This document shows positions 1-5,822 of a DNA stretch of 8,725 bases, piece by piece. This stretch comes from DATJLQ01 sp035509415 (GTDB lineage Bacteria > Pseudomonadota > Alphaproteobacteria > JACZXZ01): NCBI GenBank assembly GCA_035509415.1, contig DATJLQ010000050.1, positions 1 to 8,725 on the forward strand, written 5' to 3'. The position numbers were made by a program, and so were the translations under genes. The notes under the pieces are model-generated. The model did not search any database. It had not been told where the DNA came from and was given only the letters and a program-made list of their open reading frames with translations. Within the stretch, counting starts at the first letter, position 1, and every line of letters starts with the position of its first letter.

Positions 1-514
1 CTTCGCGCGCATCGGCGACGAGGACGCGCTCATCGCGAAGGCGCGCCGCACCGACATCCACGAGCCGTTGTTCGAAAGCGGCTTCATGTGGCCGGTCCAG
101 GGCGTCATCACCGGCGTGTTCGGGAGCCAACGCATCCTCGATGGCGAGCCACGTGCCCCCCATCTCGGCGTCGACATCGCCGGCAAGGTCGGCACCCCCA
201 TCGTCTCGCCCGCCGACGGCGTCGTGACCCTCATCGCCCCTGACTTTTATCTGACCGGCGGCACCCTCATCATCGATCACGGGCTCGGCCTGAGCTCGGT
301 CTTCATCCATCTCTCGAAGATCGTGACCGCGCTCGGCGCCCACGTGAAGAAAGGCGAGACCGTGGCGCTCATGGGCGAAAGCGGGCGCGCGACCGGACCC
401 AATCTCCATTGGGGCGTCAACTGGTACCGAACCCATCTCGACCCGGCTTTGCTCGTCCCACCCATGCCGCCCCAAGCCGGCGCCGCTCCGGCGAAGCCGG
501 GCGCAGGCGACTGA
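1..514 (+). CDS. M23 family metallopeptidase-like protein, C-terminal part (5' end outside window)
   Basis: The frame is open from base 2 to the TGA at 512-514, giving about 170 residues of a protein whose N-terminus lies upstream; an internal TTG at 68 is not the true start. The fragment is a peptidoglycan-peptidase (M23/LytM, lysostaphin-like) beta-sheet domain of the periplasmic type: WPVQGVITGVFGSQR, then HLGVDIA (first zinc motif HxxxD, His at 161-163 and Asp at 173-175), GTPIVSPADGVV, GGTLIIDHG, FIHLSKI (the usual catalytic His region) and TGPNLHWGVNW near the end. Family members cut peptide cross-links or act as inactive activators of amidases. The usual HxH motif reads N-L-H here: the first His, normally catalytic, is Asn (401-403), while the zinc-ligand His is kept. 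Activity is therefore uncertain. The gene converges with the lipid A acyltransferase gene, leaving a 9-nt gap. Confidence 0.88.
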   Translation, partial: FARIGDEDALIAKARRTDIHEPLFESGFMWPVQGVITGVFGSQRILDGEPRAPHLGVDIAGKVGTPIVSPADGVVTLIAPDFYLTGGTLIIDHGLGLSSVFIHLSKIVTALGAHVKKGETVALMGESGRATGPNLHWGVNWYRTHLDPALLVPPMPPQAGAAPAKPGAGD

Positions 515-523
515 GCGCGCGAC

Positions 524-1429
524 TCACTCCTTCCAGCGGCGATGGGGCCAGAGCCACTGCTCCGGATGGGCGCGCACCCAATCCTCGACCGCGCGGTTGA
601 CCTGGGTCATGAGGGTGAGCACGTCGCGCGCGCGATCGCCGCTTTTTGCGACCTCGACCGGCGGGCCGATCATGATGCGAAAGCGCGCGCCCTCGAGACG
701 CACGACCCAGGCCGGCACCACCGGGCAATCGAAGCGCAGCGCGAGCTGGGCGAGCGCCGGGGCGGTCATGGCCGGCCGGCCGAAGAACGGCACCTCGATG
801 CCGTCGTTCATCTTCTGGTCGACGAGCAAGCCGACATGCTCGCCCCGGCTCAGGCGTTGAAGCGCCTCGCGCGCGCCGCGCGACCCTTTCGCGATCAGCT
901 CGGCCGTGATCGGCCGGCGCGCACGGCACAAGAGGTCGTCGACAAAGGGATTGTTCGGCGCGCGGTAGAAGATCGGCATCGGCAGGCCGCGCCGATAGGC
1001 CGAGATCGGGCAAATCTCCCAATTGCCGATATGGGCCGAGAAGAACAAGGCCGGCTTCCCGTCGTCGCGCAGCGCGTCGAGATATTCCGCGCCGACCACC
1101 TCGACGCGCGCCCCGGGCCGGTAGACGTCGAATTCGCCGAGATGGGGATATTCCGCGAGCACGCGGCCGAGATTGTCCCACATGGCGGCGAGCGTGCGGC
1201 GCCGCGTGGCCGCGTCCATCTCGGGAAAACAACGCGCGAGGTTGCGCTCGGCGACGCGCGCGACCGGGAGCAGCGGGCCCACGAGGCGCGCGAGGCGGCC
1301 GCCGAGCCACGACGCCGCATCGAGCGGCAGGAGGCGGAAGAAGGTCAGGACCAACGCCACCGCTCCGGCCTCGAGCGCCTGGCCGAAAGCCACGAGACGG
1401 CCGAGGAAGGTCGAGGCTCTCTCAGCCAT
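524..1429 (-). CDS. LpxL/HtrB-type lipid A late acyltransferase
   Basis: The product has 301 residues, the usual length for the LpxL/LpxM/HtrB family of inner-membrane acyltransferases that add a secondary fatty acid to Kdo-lipid A from acyl-ACP. An N-terminal hydrophobic stretch (about residues 14-34) would anchor it in the membrane. The catalytic HX4E signature is seen as HIGNWE (His133, Glu138), followed by YRAPNNP, the VDQKMNDG motif (203-210) and the family-typical C-terminus QWLWPHRRWK. The ATG at 1427-1429 overlaps the end of lpxK by 8 nt (ATGGCTGA) and has no clear Shine-Dalgarno sequence, which suggests translation is coupled to lpxK. It is the last gene of the acyltransferase-waaA-lpxK operon, consistent with lipid A completion. 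Acyl chain and position (laurate, myristate or very long chain) cannot be read from the sequence, so no symbol is assigned. Confidence 0.9.
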   Translation of the reverse strand: MAERASTFLGRLVAFGQALEAGAVALVLTFFRLLPLDAASWLGGRLARLVGPLLPVARVAERNLARCFPEMDAATRRRTLAAMWDNLGRVLAEYPHLGEFDVYRPGARVEVVGAEYLDALRDDGKPALFFSAHIGNWEICPISAYRRGLPMPIFYRAPNNPFVDDLLCRARRPITAELIAKGSRGAREALQRLSRGEHVGLLVDQKMNDGIEVPFFGRPAMTAPALAQLALRFDCPVVPAWVVRLEGARFRIMIGPPVEVAKSGDRARDVLTLMTQVNRAVEDWVRAHPEQWLWPHRRWKE

Positions 1430-2405
1430 GGCGCGCGAGGAGCGGGTTCAGGAGTGCGGCGAGCGCGTCCTCGTCGCGAAAGACGAGGGTCACCGGCAAG
1501 ACCGCGATGGGCGCGCGGAGATCGGGCGCGATGCGCACGAAGTCCTTCGCCGTCGTGACCGGGATCGCCTCTTGGGCCTCGGCGTCGGCCAGGAGGCGAA
1601 CGAGCTCGGCGCGCGCGAAGACATGATGGTCGGGGAACGCGACGCGGCGCACGAGGGTGCAGCTGATTCCCTCGAGGGTCGCGAAGAACTTCTCCGGCCG
1701 TCCGATGCCGGCGAAAGCGAGGACGCGCTTTCCCTGGAGCGCCGCGCGCGCGGCCTCGTCGGGCACGAGCTCGGCCTCGAGCACGGGCACGCGGCGCGCG
1801 AGGGACGCGCCGAGGCCCTGTTTGTCGACGCCCACCAGGACCGCGCCTTGGGCGCGCGCGAGCGCCGCGCCGAGCGGCTCGCGAAGCGGTCCCGCCGGCA
1901 GCACATGGCCATTGCCGAAGCCATATTCGCCGTCGATTGCGAGGAGCGCGAGGTCCTTCGCGAGGCCGGGGTTCTGAAATCCGTCATCCATGATCACGAG
2001 CTCGGCGCCGTCTCGGATCGCGGCGCGCGCACCCTCGACGCGGTCATGGGCCAGCCAAGTTGGCGCGGCCTCGGCCAGCAAAAGCGCCTCGTCGCCGACT
2101 TCGGCCACGCCATGACGTTGCGCATCGAGCTTGAGCGGCCCGGCAGCGCTTCCGCCGTAGCCGCGCGTCAGAAGATGGGGCTTGAGGCCGCGTGCTTCGA
2201 GCCAACGCGCGAGCGCGAGCACGATGGGCGTTTTCCCCGCACCGCCCACGGTCACGTTGCCGACGCAGACGATCGGCCGCTCGACGCGCACGGGGGCTAT
2301 CAACGCGCGGCGCACCCGTCCCGCCGCGTCATAGGCGAGGCCGAGGGGGGCCAACAAGCCAGCGAGCGGGCTTCCCGGCTTGTGCCAGAACTCAGGCGCG
2401 CGCAA
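1422..2405 (-). CDS. lpxK: tetraacyldisaccharide 4'-kinase LpxK
   Basis: LpxK phosphorylates the 4' position of the tetraacyl-disaccharide 1-phosphate to make lipid IVA, on the cytoplasmic face of the inner membrane. The 327-residue product has the normal family length and its signatures in order: MRAPEFWHKPGSP start, Walker A VGNVTVGGAGKTP (48-60), RGYGG (81-85), DDGFQN (140-145, catalytic/metal Asp region), GNGHVLPAGPLREP (164-177), FPDHH (257-261) and TTAKD (284-288). The start is TTG at 2403-2405, chosen because it gives the canonical N-terminus and lies 5 nt after a GGAGG ribosome site. The gene begins inside waaA (14-nt overlap) and its stop overlaps the next gene by 8 nt, so the cluster is one transcription unit. 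waaA next door encodes the enzyme that uses the LpxK product. Confidence 0.96.
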   Translation of the reverse strand: MRAPEFWHKPGSPLAGLLAPLGLAYDAAGRVRRALIAPVRVERPIVCVGNVTVGGAGKTPIVLALARWLEARGLKPHLLTRGYGGSAAGPLKLDAQRHGVAEVGDEALLLAEAAPTWLAHDRVEGARAAIRDGAELVIMDDGFQNPGLAKDLALLAIDGEYGFGNGHVLPAGPLREPLGAALARAQGAVLVGVDKQGLGASLARRVPVLEAELVPDEAARAALQGKRVLAFAGIGRPEKFFATLEGISCTLVRRVAFPDHHVFARAELVRLLADAEAQEAIPVTTAKDFVRIAPDLRAPIAVLPVTLVFRDEDALAALLNPLLARHG

Positions 2406-3789
2406 CCCCGCCTCCGGTTGCCCCCGAGCCTTGCGCGCCCGGCGCGCTCGATCCCGGCCCGCTCGATCCCGGCGCGCTCGATCCGGCCTTGGGCACGATC
2501 GCGGGCCGCGGCGCGCGCAAAGGTGCCAGCTCGCGCGCGAGGGCCGCGAGCACGTTCTCGATCACGCCGCCGGCCGCGTCCGTCGTGCGCCGGGCCGCGG
2601 TGCAGCGCCGCGTGCGCAGGCCCTCGTCCTCGAGCAGCGTTGCGACCGCATCGGCGAGGCCGGCGACGCTCCGCACTTCCTCGGCCGCCCCCGCCTCGAT
2701 GAGGTCGGCCGCGATCACGCGGAAATTGTCCATGTGCGGCCCGTAAAGGATGGCGCAGCCGAGGCGCGCGGGCTCGAGCGGGTTCTGGCCGCCCCGCGCC
2801 ACGAGCGAGCCGCCCACGAACACGATCGAGGCGAGCCGGTAGAAGAGCCCGAGCTCCCCCATCGTGTCGGCGAGGTAGATGTCGGTCGCGGGGCCGATCG
2901 CGTCGCCGCGCGCGCGCTGCGCCACGATGAGGCCGCCCGCGCGCAGCTGGCTCGCGATCTCGTCGCCGCGCGAGGGATGGCGCGGCACCAGCACGGTGAG
3001 GAGGGTCGGATAGCGGCGTCGCAGCGCGCGGTGCGCATTCGCGACCAGCGCCTCCTCGCCGCCATGGGTGCTCGCCGCGACCCAATGGACGCGCGCGCCG
3101 ATCGCGCGCTCGAGCCGGTCGAGCTCGGCCATGTCGGCCGGCAGGGGGGCGGCGTCGTATTTGAGCGACCCGGTCGCGAGCGCGTCGCGCGCACCCAGCG
3201 TGCGGAAGCGCACGGCGTCGGCCTCGCTCTGCGCGAGGACGCGGCGGAAGCAGCGCAAAAGCGGCCGGATGACGCTTGGCCAGCTCTGCCAGCTCGCGAA
3301 CGAGCGGTCGGACATGCGCGCGTTCACCAGCACCATCGGGATCGCGCGCGCCGCCGTCTCGAGCACGAGGTTGGGCCAAAGCTCGGATTCGATCCAGAGC
3401 GCGAGGTCGGGCCGCCAATGGTCGAGGAAGCGGCGCACCCAGGCGGGCCGGTCGACCGGCACATATTGGTGGAAGGCGCGTGCCGGAAGACGCTCGGCCA
3501 TGAGCTGGGCCGAGGTCACCGTGCCGGTCGTGACCAGGACCGCGAGCTTCGGGTTGAGGGCCAGGAGCCGGTCGATGAGGGCGAGCGAGGATTGCGCCTC
3601 GCCGACGCTCGCCGCATGGAGCCAGACGAGCTTCCCTTCGGGGCGCGGGCGTGCGGCGACGCCCTTGCGCTCGCCCGTGCGGGCACCGTCCTCCTTCCCG
3701 CGCGCGCGCCTGAGCGCAAGCACGCCGGCCACGGCGGGGGCGGCCGCGACGGTCGCAAGACGATAGAGGTCGAGGGCGGAGATTTTCAT
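2392..3789 (-). CDS. waaA: 3-deoxy-D-manno-octulosonic acid transferase WaaA (KdtA)
   Basis: WaaA transfers Kdo from CMP-Kdo to lipid IVA (GT30 family) at the inner membrane. The 465-residue product starts with an N-terminal hydrophobic anchor (about 8-26), followed by RGKED, WLHAASVGE (57-64; Glu64 matches the catalytic Glu of the family), ESELWPN (134-140), NARMSDRS (156-163), GSLKYDAAP (207-215), VPRHPSRGDE (268-277), DTMGELGLFY (308-317) and GGSLVARGGQNPLEP (326-340) with GPHMDNF (350-356), the CMP-Kdo-binding region. The ATG at 3787-3789 lies 11 nt after the upstream acyltransferase stop and is preceded by a GGTGGGG purine-rich stretch. Odd point: after about residue 425 there is a Pro/Ser/Gly/Ala tail of some 40 residues with three GSSAP/GSSGP units, encoded by a tandem DNA repeat and unlike the conserved enzyme core. 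Whether the enzyme adds one or two Kdo residues cannot be told. Confidence 0.95.
   Translation of the reverse strand: MKISALDLYRLATVAAAPAVAGVLALRRARGKEDGARTGERKGVAARPRPEGKLVWLHAASVGEAQSSLALIDRLLALNPKLAVLVTTGTVTSAQLMAERLPARAFHQYVPVDRPAWVRRFLDHWRPDLALWIESELWPNLVLETAARAIPMVLVNARMSDRSFASWQSWPSVIRPLLRCFRRVLAQSEADAVRFRTLGARDALATGSLKYDAAPLPADMAELDRLERAIGARVHWVAASTHGGEEALVANAHRALRRRYPTLLTVLVPRHPSRGDEIASQLRAGGLIVAQRARGDAIGPATDIYLADTMGELGLFYRLASIVFVGGSLVARGGQNPLEPARLGCAILYGPHMDNFRVIAADLIEAGAAEEVRSVAGLADAVATLLEDEGLRTRRCTAARRTTDAAGGVIENVLAALARELAPLRAPRPAIVPKAGSSAPGSSGPGSSAPGAQGSGATGGGVARA
2411..2415 (-). promoter_or_regulatory. Shine-Dalgarno site of lpxK
   Basis: The minus strand reads GGAGG, then five bases (CGGGG), then TTG. 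This strong ribosome site inside the last codons of waaA decides the TTG start of lpxK, where no ATG or GTG is available at the conserved N-terminus. Confidence 0.75.
2441..2485. repeat. three 15-bp tandem repeats in the 3' end of waaA
   Basis: Units at 2441-2455, 2456-2470 and 2471-2485 read GGCGCGCTCGATCCC with one change each in the second and third copies. They sit in frame in waaA and encode a pentapeptide repeat (GSSAP, GSSGP, GSSAP) in its C-terminal tail. Unit length is a multiple of three, so copy-number change would keep the frame. Confidence 0.9.
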
Positions 3790-3800
3790 CGCCCCACCCG

Positions 3801-4598
3801 TCACGAGCCGGTCATGGCCGCGCGCGCCGGCGGCGTTGCGTCGGCATCCGGCTCGGCCGGCGCGGGATCGCCCGCGGTCTCGTCCTCGTTCAAGCCGGCC
3901 GGGGCGGAATCGGGCTCGATCGGCGCCGTGCCGCACAGGAGATCCGCCTCGCGCCCGAGCCGGTTGAGGCTCTGCTCGACCGTGAGGCGCGCGCGCTCGA
4001 GGGCGGCGGGGTCGCTCCCGCGCGGCACCTCGATCGGGTCGCCCCAGAGAAACACGCCGCGCGCGAAGGGAAGCGCCAACACGAACCGATCCCAGCTTCC
4101 GAGCACCCGCCGGCGCGTGATCCCGAAGCTGCAGGGGAGGATGGGAACGCCCGCGAGACGCGCCGCGTTGACGATCCCCGCGCTCGCGCGTCCGCGCGGG
4201 CCGCGCGGCCCGTCGGGCGTGAAGCCGACGCAGTCGCCCGCCTTGAGGGCCGCGAGGATGCGGCGCAAGGCGCCGCTGCCGCCCTTGCTCGACGAGCCCG
4301 CCACGGTCGAGATGCCGAAATGGCTCACCGTGCGCGCGATGAGCTGGCCGTCGACATGTTGGGAGATGAGCATGTGGATCGTGACGCGCCGGTCCCAGCA
4401 ATAGGGCATCATCAGGAGACGCCCGTGCCAGAAGGCGAGGATGAAAGGCTTGCCCTCGCTCCAGAGGCGCTTCGGCACCGCGTCGTTGCGCACGCTCCAG
4501 GCCCCGGTCCGACGCACCAGGCGGATATATTGCGCGACCCCCCAACAGACGACGCGCCGCGTCGCGTCATATCGGGCGAGGCGCTTGAAGAGGCTCAT
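3801..4598 (-). CDS. DUF374-type lysophospholipid acyltransferase (LPLAT superfamily)
   Basis: The 265-residue product shows the DUF374 branch of the LPLAT fold: FWHGRLLMMP (56-65, His58 being the likely catalytic His), SQHVDGQLIA (79-88), GSSSKGGSGALRRIL (101-115), and TPDGPRGPRG (127-136), with GVPILP (150-155) after it. Members sit beside waaA and lpxK in many alphaproteobacteria and are presumed to acylate a lipid A-related or glycerolipid substrate; the true substrate is not established. The ATG at 4596-4598 is the natural start, giving MSLFKRLARYDATR; only a weak GAGG lies 13 nt upstream. It is the first gene of the minus-strand operon, and waaA follows after 11 nt. Residues from about 225 to 265 form an acidic, Ala/Pro-rich tail that looks disordered and extends past the conserved domain. 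Confidence 0.88.
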   Translation of the reverse strand: MSLFKRLARYDATRRVVCWGVAQYIRLVRRTGAWSVRNDAVPKRLWSEGKPFILAFWHGRLLMMPYCWDRRVTIHMLISQHVDGQLIARTVSHFGISTVAGSSSKGGSGALRRILAALKAGDCVGFTPDGPRGPRGRASAGIVNAARLAGVPILPCSFGITRRRVLGSWDRFVLALPFARGVFLWGDPIEVPRGSDPAALERARLTVEQSLNRLGREADLLCGTAPIEPDSAPAGLNEDETAGDPAPAEPDADATPPARAAMTGS

Positions 4599-4612
4599 CG
4601 CTCACACGCCTC

Positions 4613-4643
4613 GGACGCGCCCCGGGACGCGCGGGGGACGCGC
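4613..4643. repeat. three GGACGCGC direct repeats upstream of the lipid A operon
   Basis: GGACGCGC occurs at 4613-4620, 4625-4632 and 4636-4643, with steps of 12 and 11 bp, about one DNA helical turn. The last copy is part of the palindrome GACGCGCGTC (4637-4646). They lie 15-45 bp before the first start codon of the minus-strand operon. They could be protein-binding sites or chance in GC-rich DNA. Confidence 0.5.
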
Positions 4644-4656
4644 GTCGGATACGCCT

Positions 4657-4672
4657 GCCGGCTTGCGCCGGC
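4657..4672. repeat. short inverted repeat, 6-bp stem with 4-nt loop
   Basis: GCCGGC, TTGC, GCCGGC forms a perfect hairpin in the probable leader of the lipid A operon. It lacks a U tract on either side, so it does not look like an intrinsic terminator. Its form resembles small intergenic palindromes scattered in GC-rich alphaproteobacterial genomes. Confidence 0.5.
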
Positions 4673-4757
4673 GTTCCGCTTCTCGCGGCCCAACTCGTGG
4701 ACGTCGAACCCGTTCAATGGCCTTGATCCCCACCGGGCGCGGTACCGCCCGCGAGGA

Positions 4758-4786
4758 ACCTTAGCACGCTCCCGGGGCGCGGCCAA
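4758..4786 (-). promoter_or_regulatory. weak candidate promoter of the lipid A operon
   Basis: On the minus strand TTGGCC (4781-4786) and TAAGGT (4758-4763) are separated by exactly 17 nt. The matches to sigma-70 consensus are only 4/6 and 3/6, and the site would leave a leader of about 150 nt before the ATG at 4598, so this is tentative. Confidence 0.2.
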
Positions 4787-4908
4787 TTGCTTGAATTCGC
4801 GCCCGAATTCGCCCGTTGCGCATTGCGGCCGAAGGGACCGCCCGGGGCCTGCAGGATTTTTGCCCGACGAACGTAATGCTTTTGGAAGGGGCGCTGAGGA
4901 GTTCTCGA

Positions 4909-4923
4909 CACAGGATGCCTGTG
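4909..4923. repeat. dyad CACAGG-ATG-CCTGTG before the sulfotransferase start
   Basis: A perfect 6-bp inverted repeat with a 3-nt centre ends two bases before the ribosome site of the sulfotransferase gene. It could be an operator half-site pair; as RNA the 3-nt loop would form a small hairpin near the ribosome site. Confidence 0.45.
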
Positions 4924-4925
4924 CC

Positions 4926-4934
4926 GGGAAGGGG
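4926..4934 (+). promoter_or_regulatory. Shine-Dalgarno site of the sulfotransferase gene
   Basis: The purine run GGGAAGGGG ends 6 nt before GTG 4941. It decides that start over the long open frame that continues upstream in the same phase without family similarity. Confidence 0.65.
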
Positions 4935-4940
4935 TGGCGC

Positions 4941-5816
4941 GTGGCGACATTTCGGCAGAGGCTCGAGCGCGGCCTCAAGACGTCGAGCAAGCGCTTTCTG
5001 CGGGCGAACGCGGCCCTCAAGCGCCGGTTCGGCCGCCGCGGGCACTGCCTGTTCGTGACCGCGATGCCGCGCTCGGCCTCGACCTTCCTTACCCGCAGCC
5101 TCGCCGAGCTCACCGGCTTCCTGCCCTTCTTCCTGGGTACCGATCACCATAACGAGCAGGACCTCTATCTCCCGGCGCTGATCGATTCCTACACCATGGA
5201 CGTGGTCGCCCATCAGCACACGCGCGCGACCGAGCGCAATCTCGCCTTCATGGGCGAGTTCGGGATCGAGCCGGTGATCCTGGTGCGCAACCTGCCCGAC
5301 GCGCTGGTGAGCCTGTGCGATCATCTGAGCCGCGAGGCGCGTGCCTCGCCGCTGTTCGCGCCGCCCGCGGGCTTCCGCGCCCTGCCCTACGACAAGCGGC
5401 TCGCGATCACCCTCGACATGACGCTGCCTTGGTACGTCCAGTTCTATGCGGGTTGGGAGCGGGCGGCCGCCGAGACGGGCCGGCGCATTCTCTGGCTTTC
5501 CTACGACGAGCTGGCGTTGCGTCCGGTGGACGCGTTCCGGCGCGTGCTCGAATTCTATCGCCTGCCGGCCCCGCCCGAGCCTGCGTTGCGCGCGTTGGCG
5601 CTCCACGTACCGGCGCGCGGGGACGTGCGCTTCAATGTCGGACGCCCGGGGCGCGGCGCCGAGGCGTTCACCGGGGCGCAGCTCGCGCGCATCCGGGAGA
5701 CGCTCGAGGATTGCCACCTCATGTTGCGCGCGGCACCCCATCTCGAGATGGTGCTGCCGGTTGCGGGCGACGCCGCGGCGGCCGGCGCGGCCACGCCGCT
5801 CCGCCGCTTGGGCTGA
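4941..5816 (+). CDS. sulfotransferase family protein
   Basis: The 291-residue product has the 5'-phosphosulfate loop of PAPS-dependent sulfotransferases at MPRSASTFL (42-50, after the strand HCLFVTA), a 3'-phosphate-binding-like segment VRNLPDALVSLCDHL (115-129) with the Arg and Ser in the expected places, and the late helix region SYDELALRPVDAFRRVLEFYRL (187-208). FNVGRPG (231-237) resembles the C-terminal PAPS-binding loop. Such enzymes move sulfate from PAPS to a hydroxyl of a sugar, lipid or other acceptor; nothing here fixes the acceptor. No signal peptide is seen, so it is probably cytoplasmic or membrane-peripheral through its basic N-terminus. GTG at 4941 is chosen for its ribosome site and because the open frame further upstream runs antisense through the acyltransferase gene. 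It converges on the glycosyltransferase gene with 6 nt between stops, which hints at, but does not prove, an envelope glycolipid acceptor. Confidence 0.85.
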   Translation: MATFRQRLERGLKTSSKRFLRANAALKRRFGRRGHCLFVTAMPRSASTFLTRSLAELTGFLPFFLGTDHHNEQDLYLPALIDSYTMDVVAHQHTRATERNLAFMGEFGIEPVILVRNLPDALVSLCDHLSREARASPLFAPPAGFRALPYDKRLAITLDMTLPWYVQFYAGWERAAAETGRRILWLSYDELALRPVDAFRRVLEFYRLPAPPEPALRALALHVPARGDVRFNVGRPGRGAEAFTGAQLARIRETLEDCHLMLRAAPHLEMVLPVAGDAAAAGAATPLRRLG

Positions 5817-5822
5817 AGGCGC

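Larger units (their letters stand above)
4599..4940. other. 342-bp divergent intergenic region between the lipid A operon and the sulfotransferase gene
   Basis: No convincing gene lies here. It should hold the promoters of both divergent units. Visible structure from left to right: three GGACGCGC direct repeats next to the operon start, a short GC-rich stem-loop (4657-4672), a weak minus-strand promoter candidate (4758-4786), a cluster of AATT-centred palindromes (CAATTG at 4784-4789, GAATTC at 4793-4798 and 4805-4810, the last two inside a 12-bp-spaced direct repeat), and a dyad with a ribosome site just before the sulfotransferase start. No CTGTCA-type PHO box is seen. Confidence 0.7.

Noticed and set aside
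417..1310. Long minus-strand open frame in another phase of the LpxL-type gene
   Set aside because: It is dominated by Arg, Ala, Pro and Gly, has no motif, and overlaps the gene with HIGNWE and the proper C-terminus.
1173..4404. Very long + strand open frames antisense to the waaA-lpxK-lpxL region (1173-2702, 2380-4404, and 542-1558)
   Set aside because: Their translations are Arg/Ala/Glu-rich with no family motifs, and each lies opposite a gene with complete conserved motifs. Such frames are expected in GC-rich DNA.
4860..4879. TTGCCC and TAATGC as a promoter for the sulfotransferase gene
   Set aside because: The two boxes are only 8 nt apart, far from the 16-18 nt needed; no suitable -35 lies at the right distance.
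4320..4940. Upstream extension of the sulfotransferase frame
   Set aside because: The extension runs antisense into the acyltransferase gene and shows no family similarity; GTG 4941 has a strong ribosome site and the expected N-terminal length.
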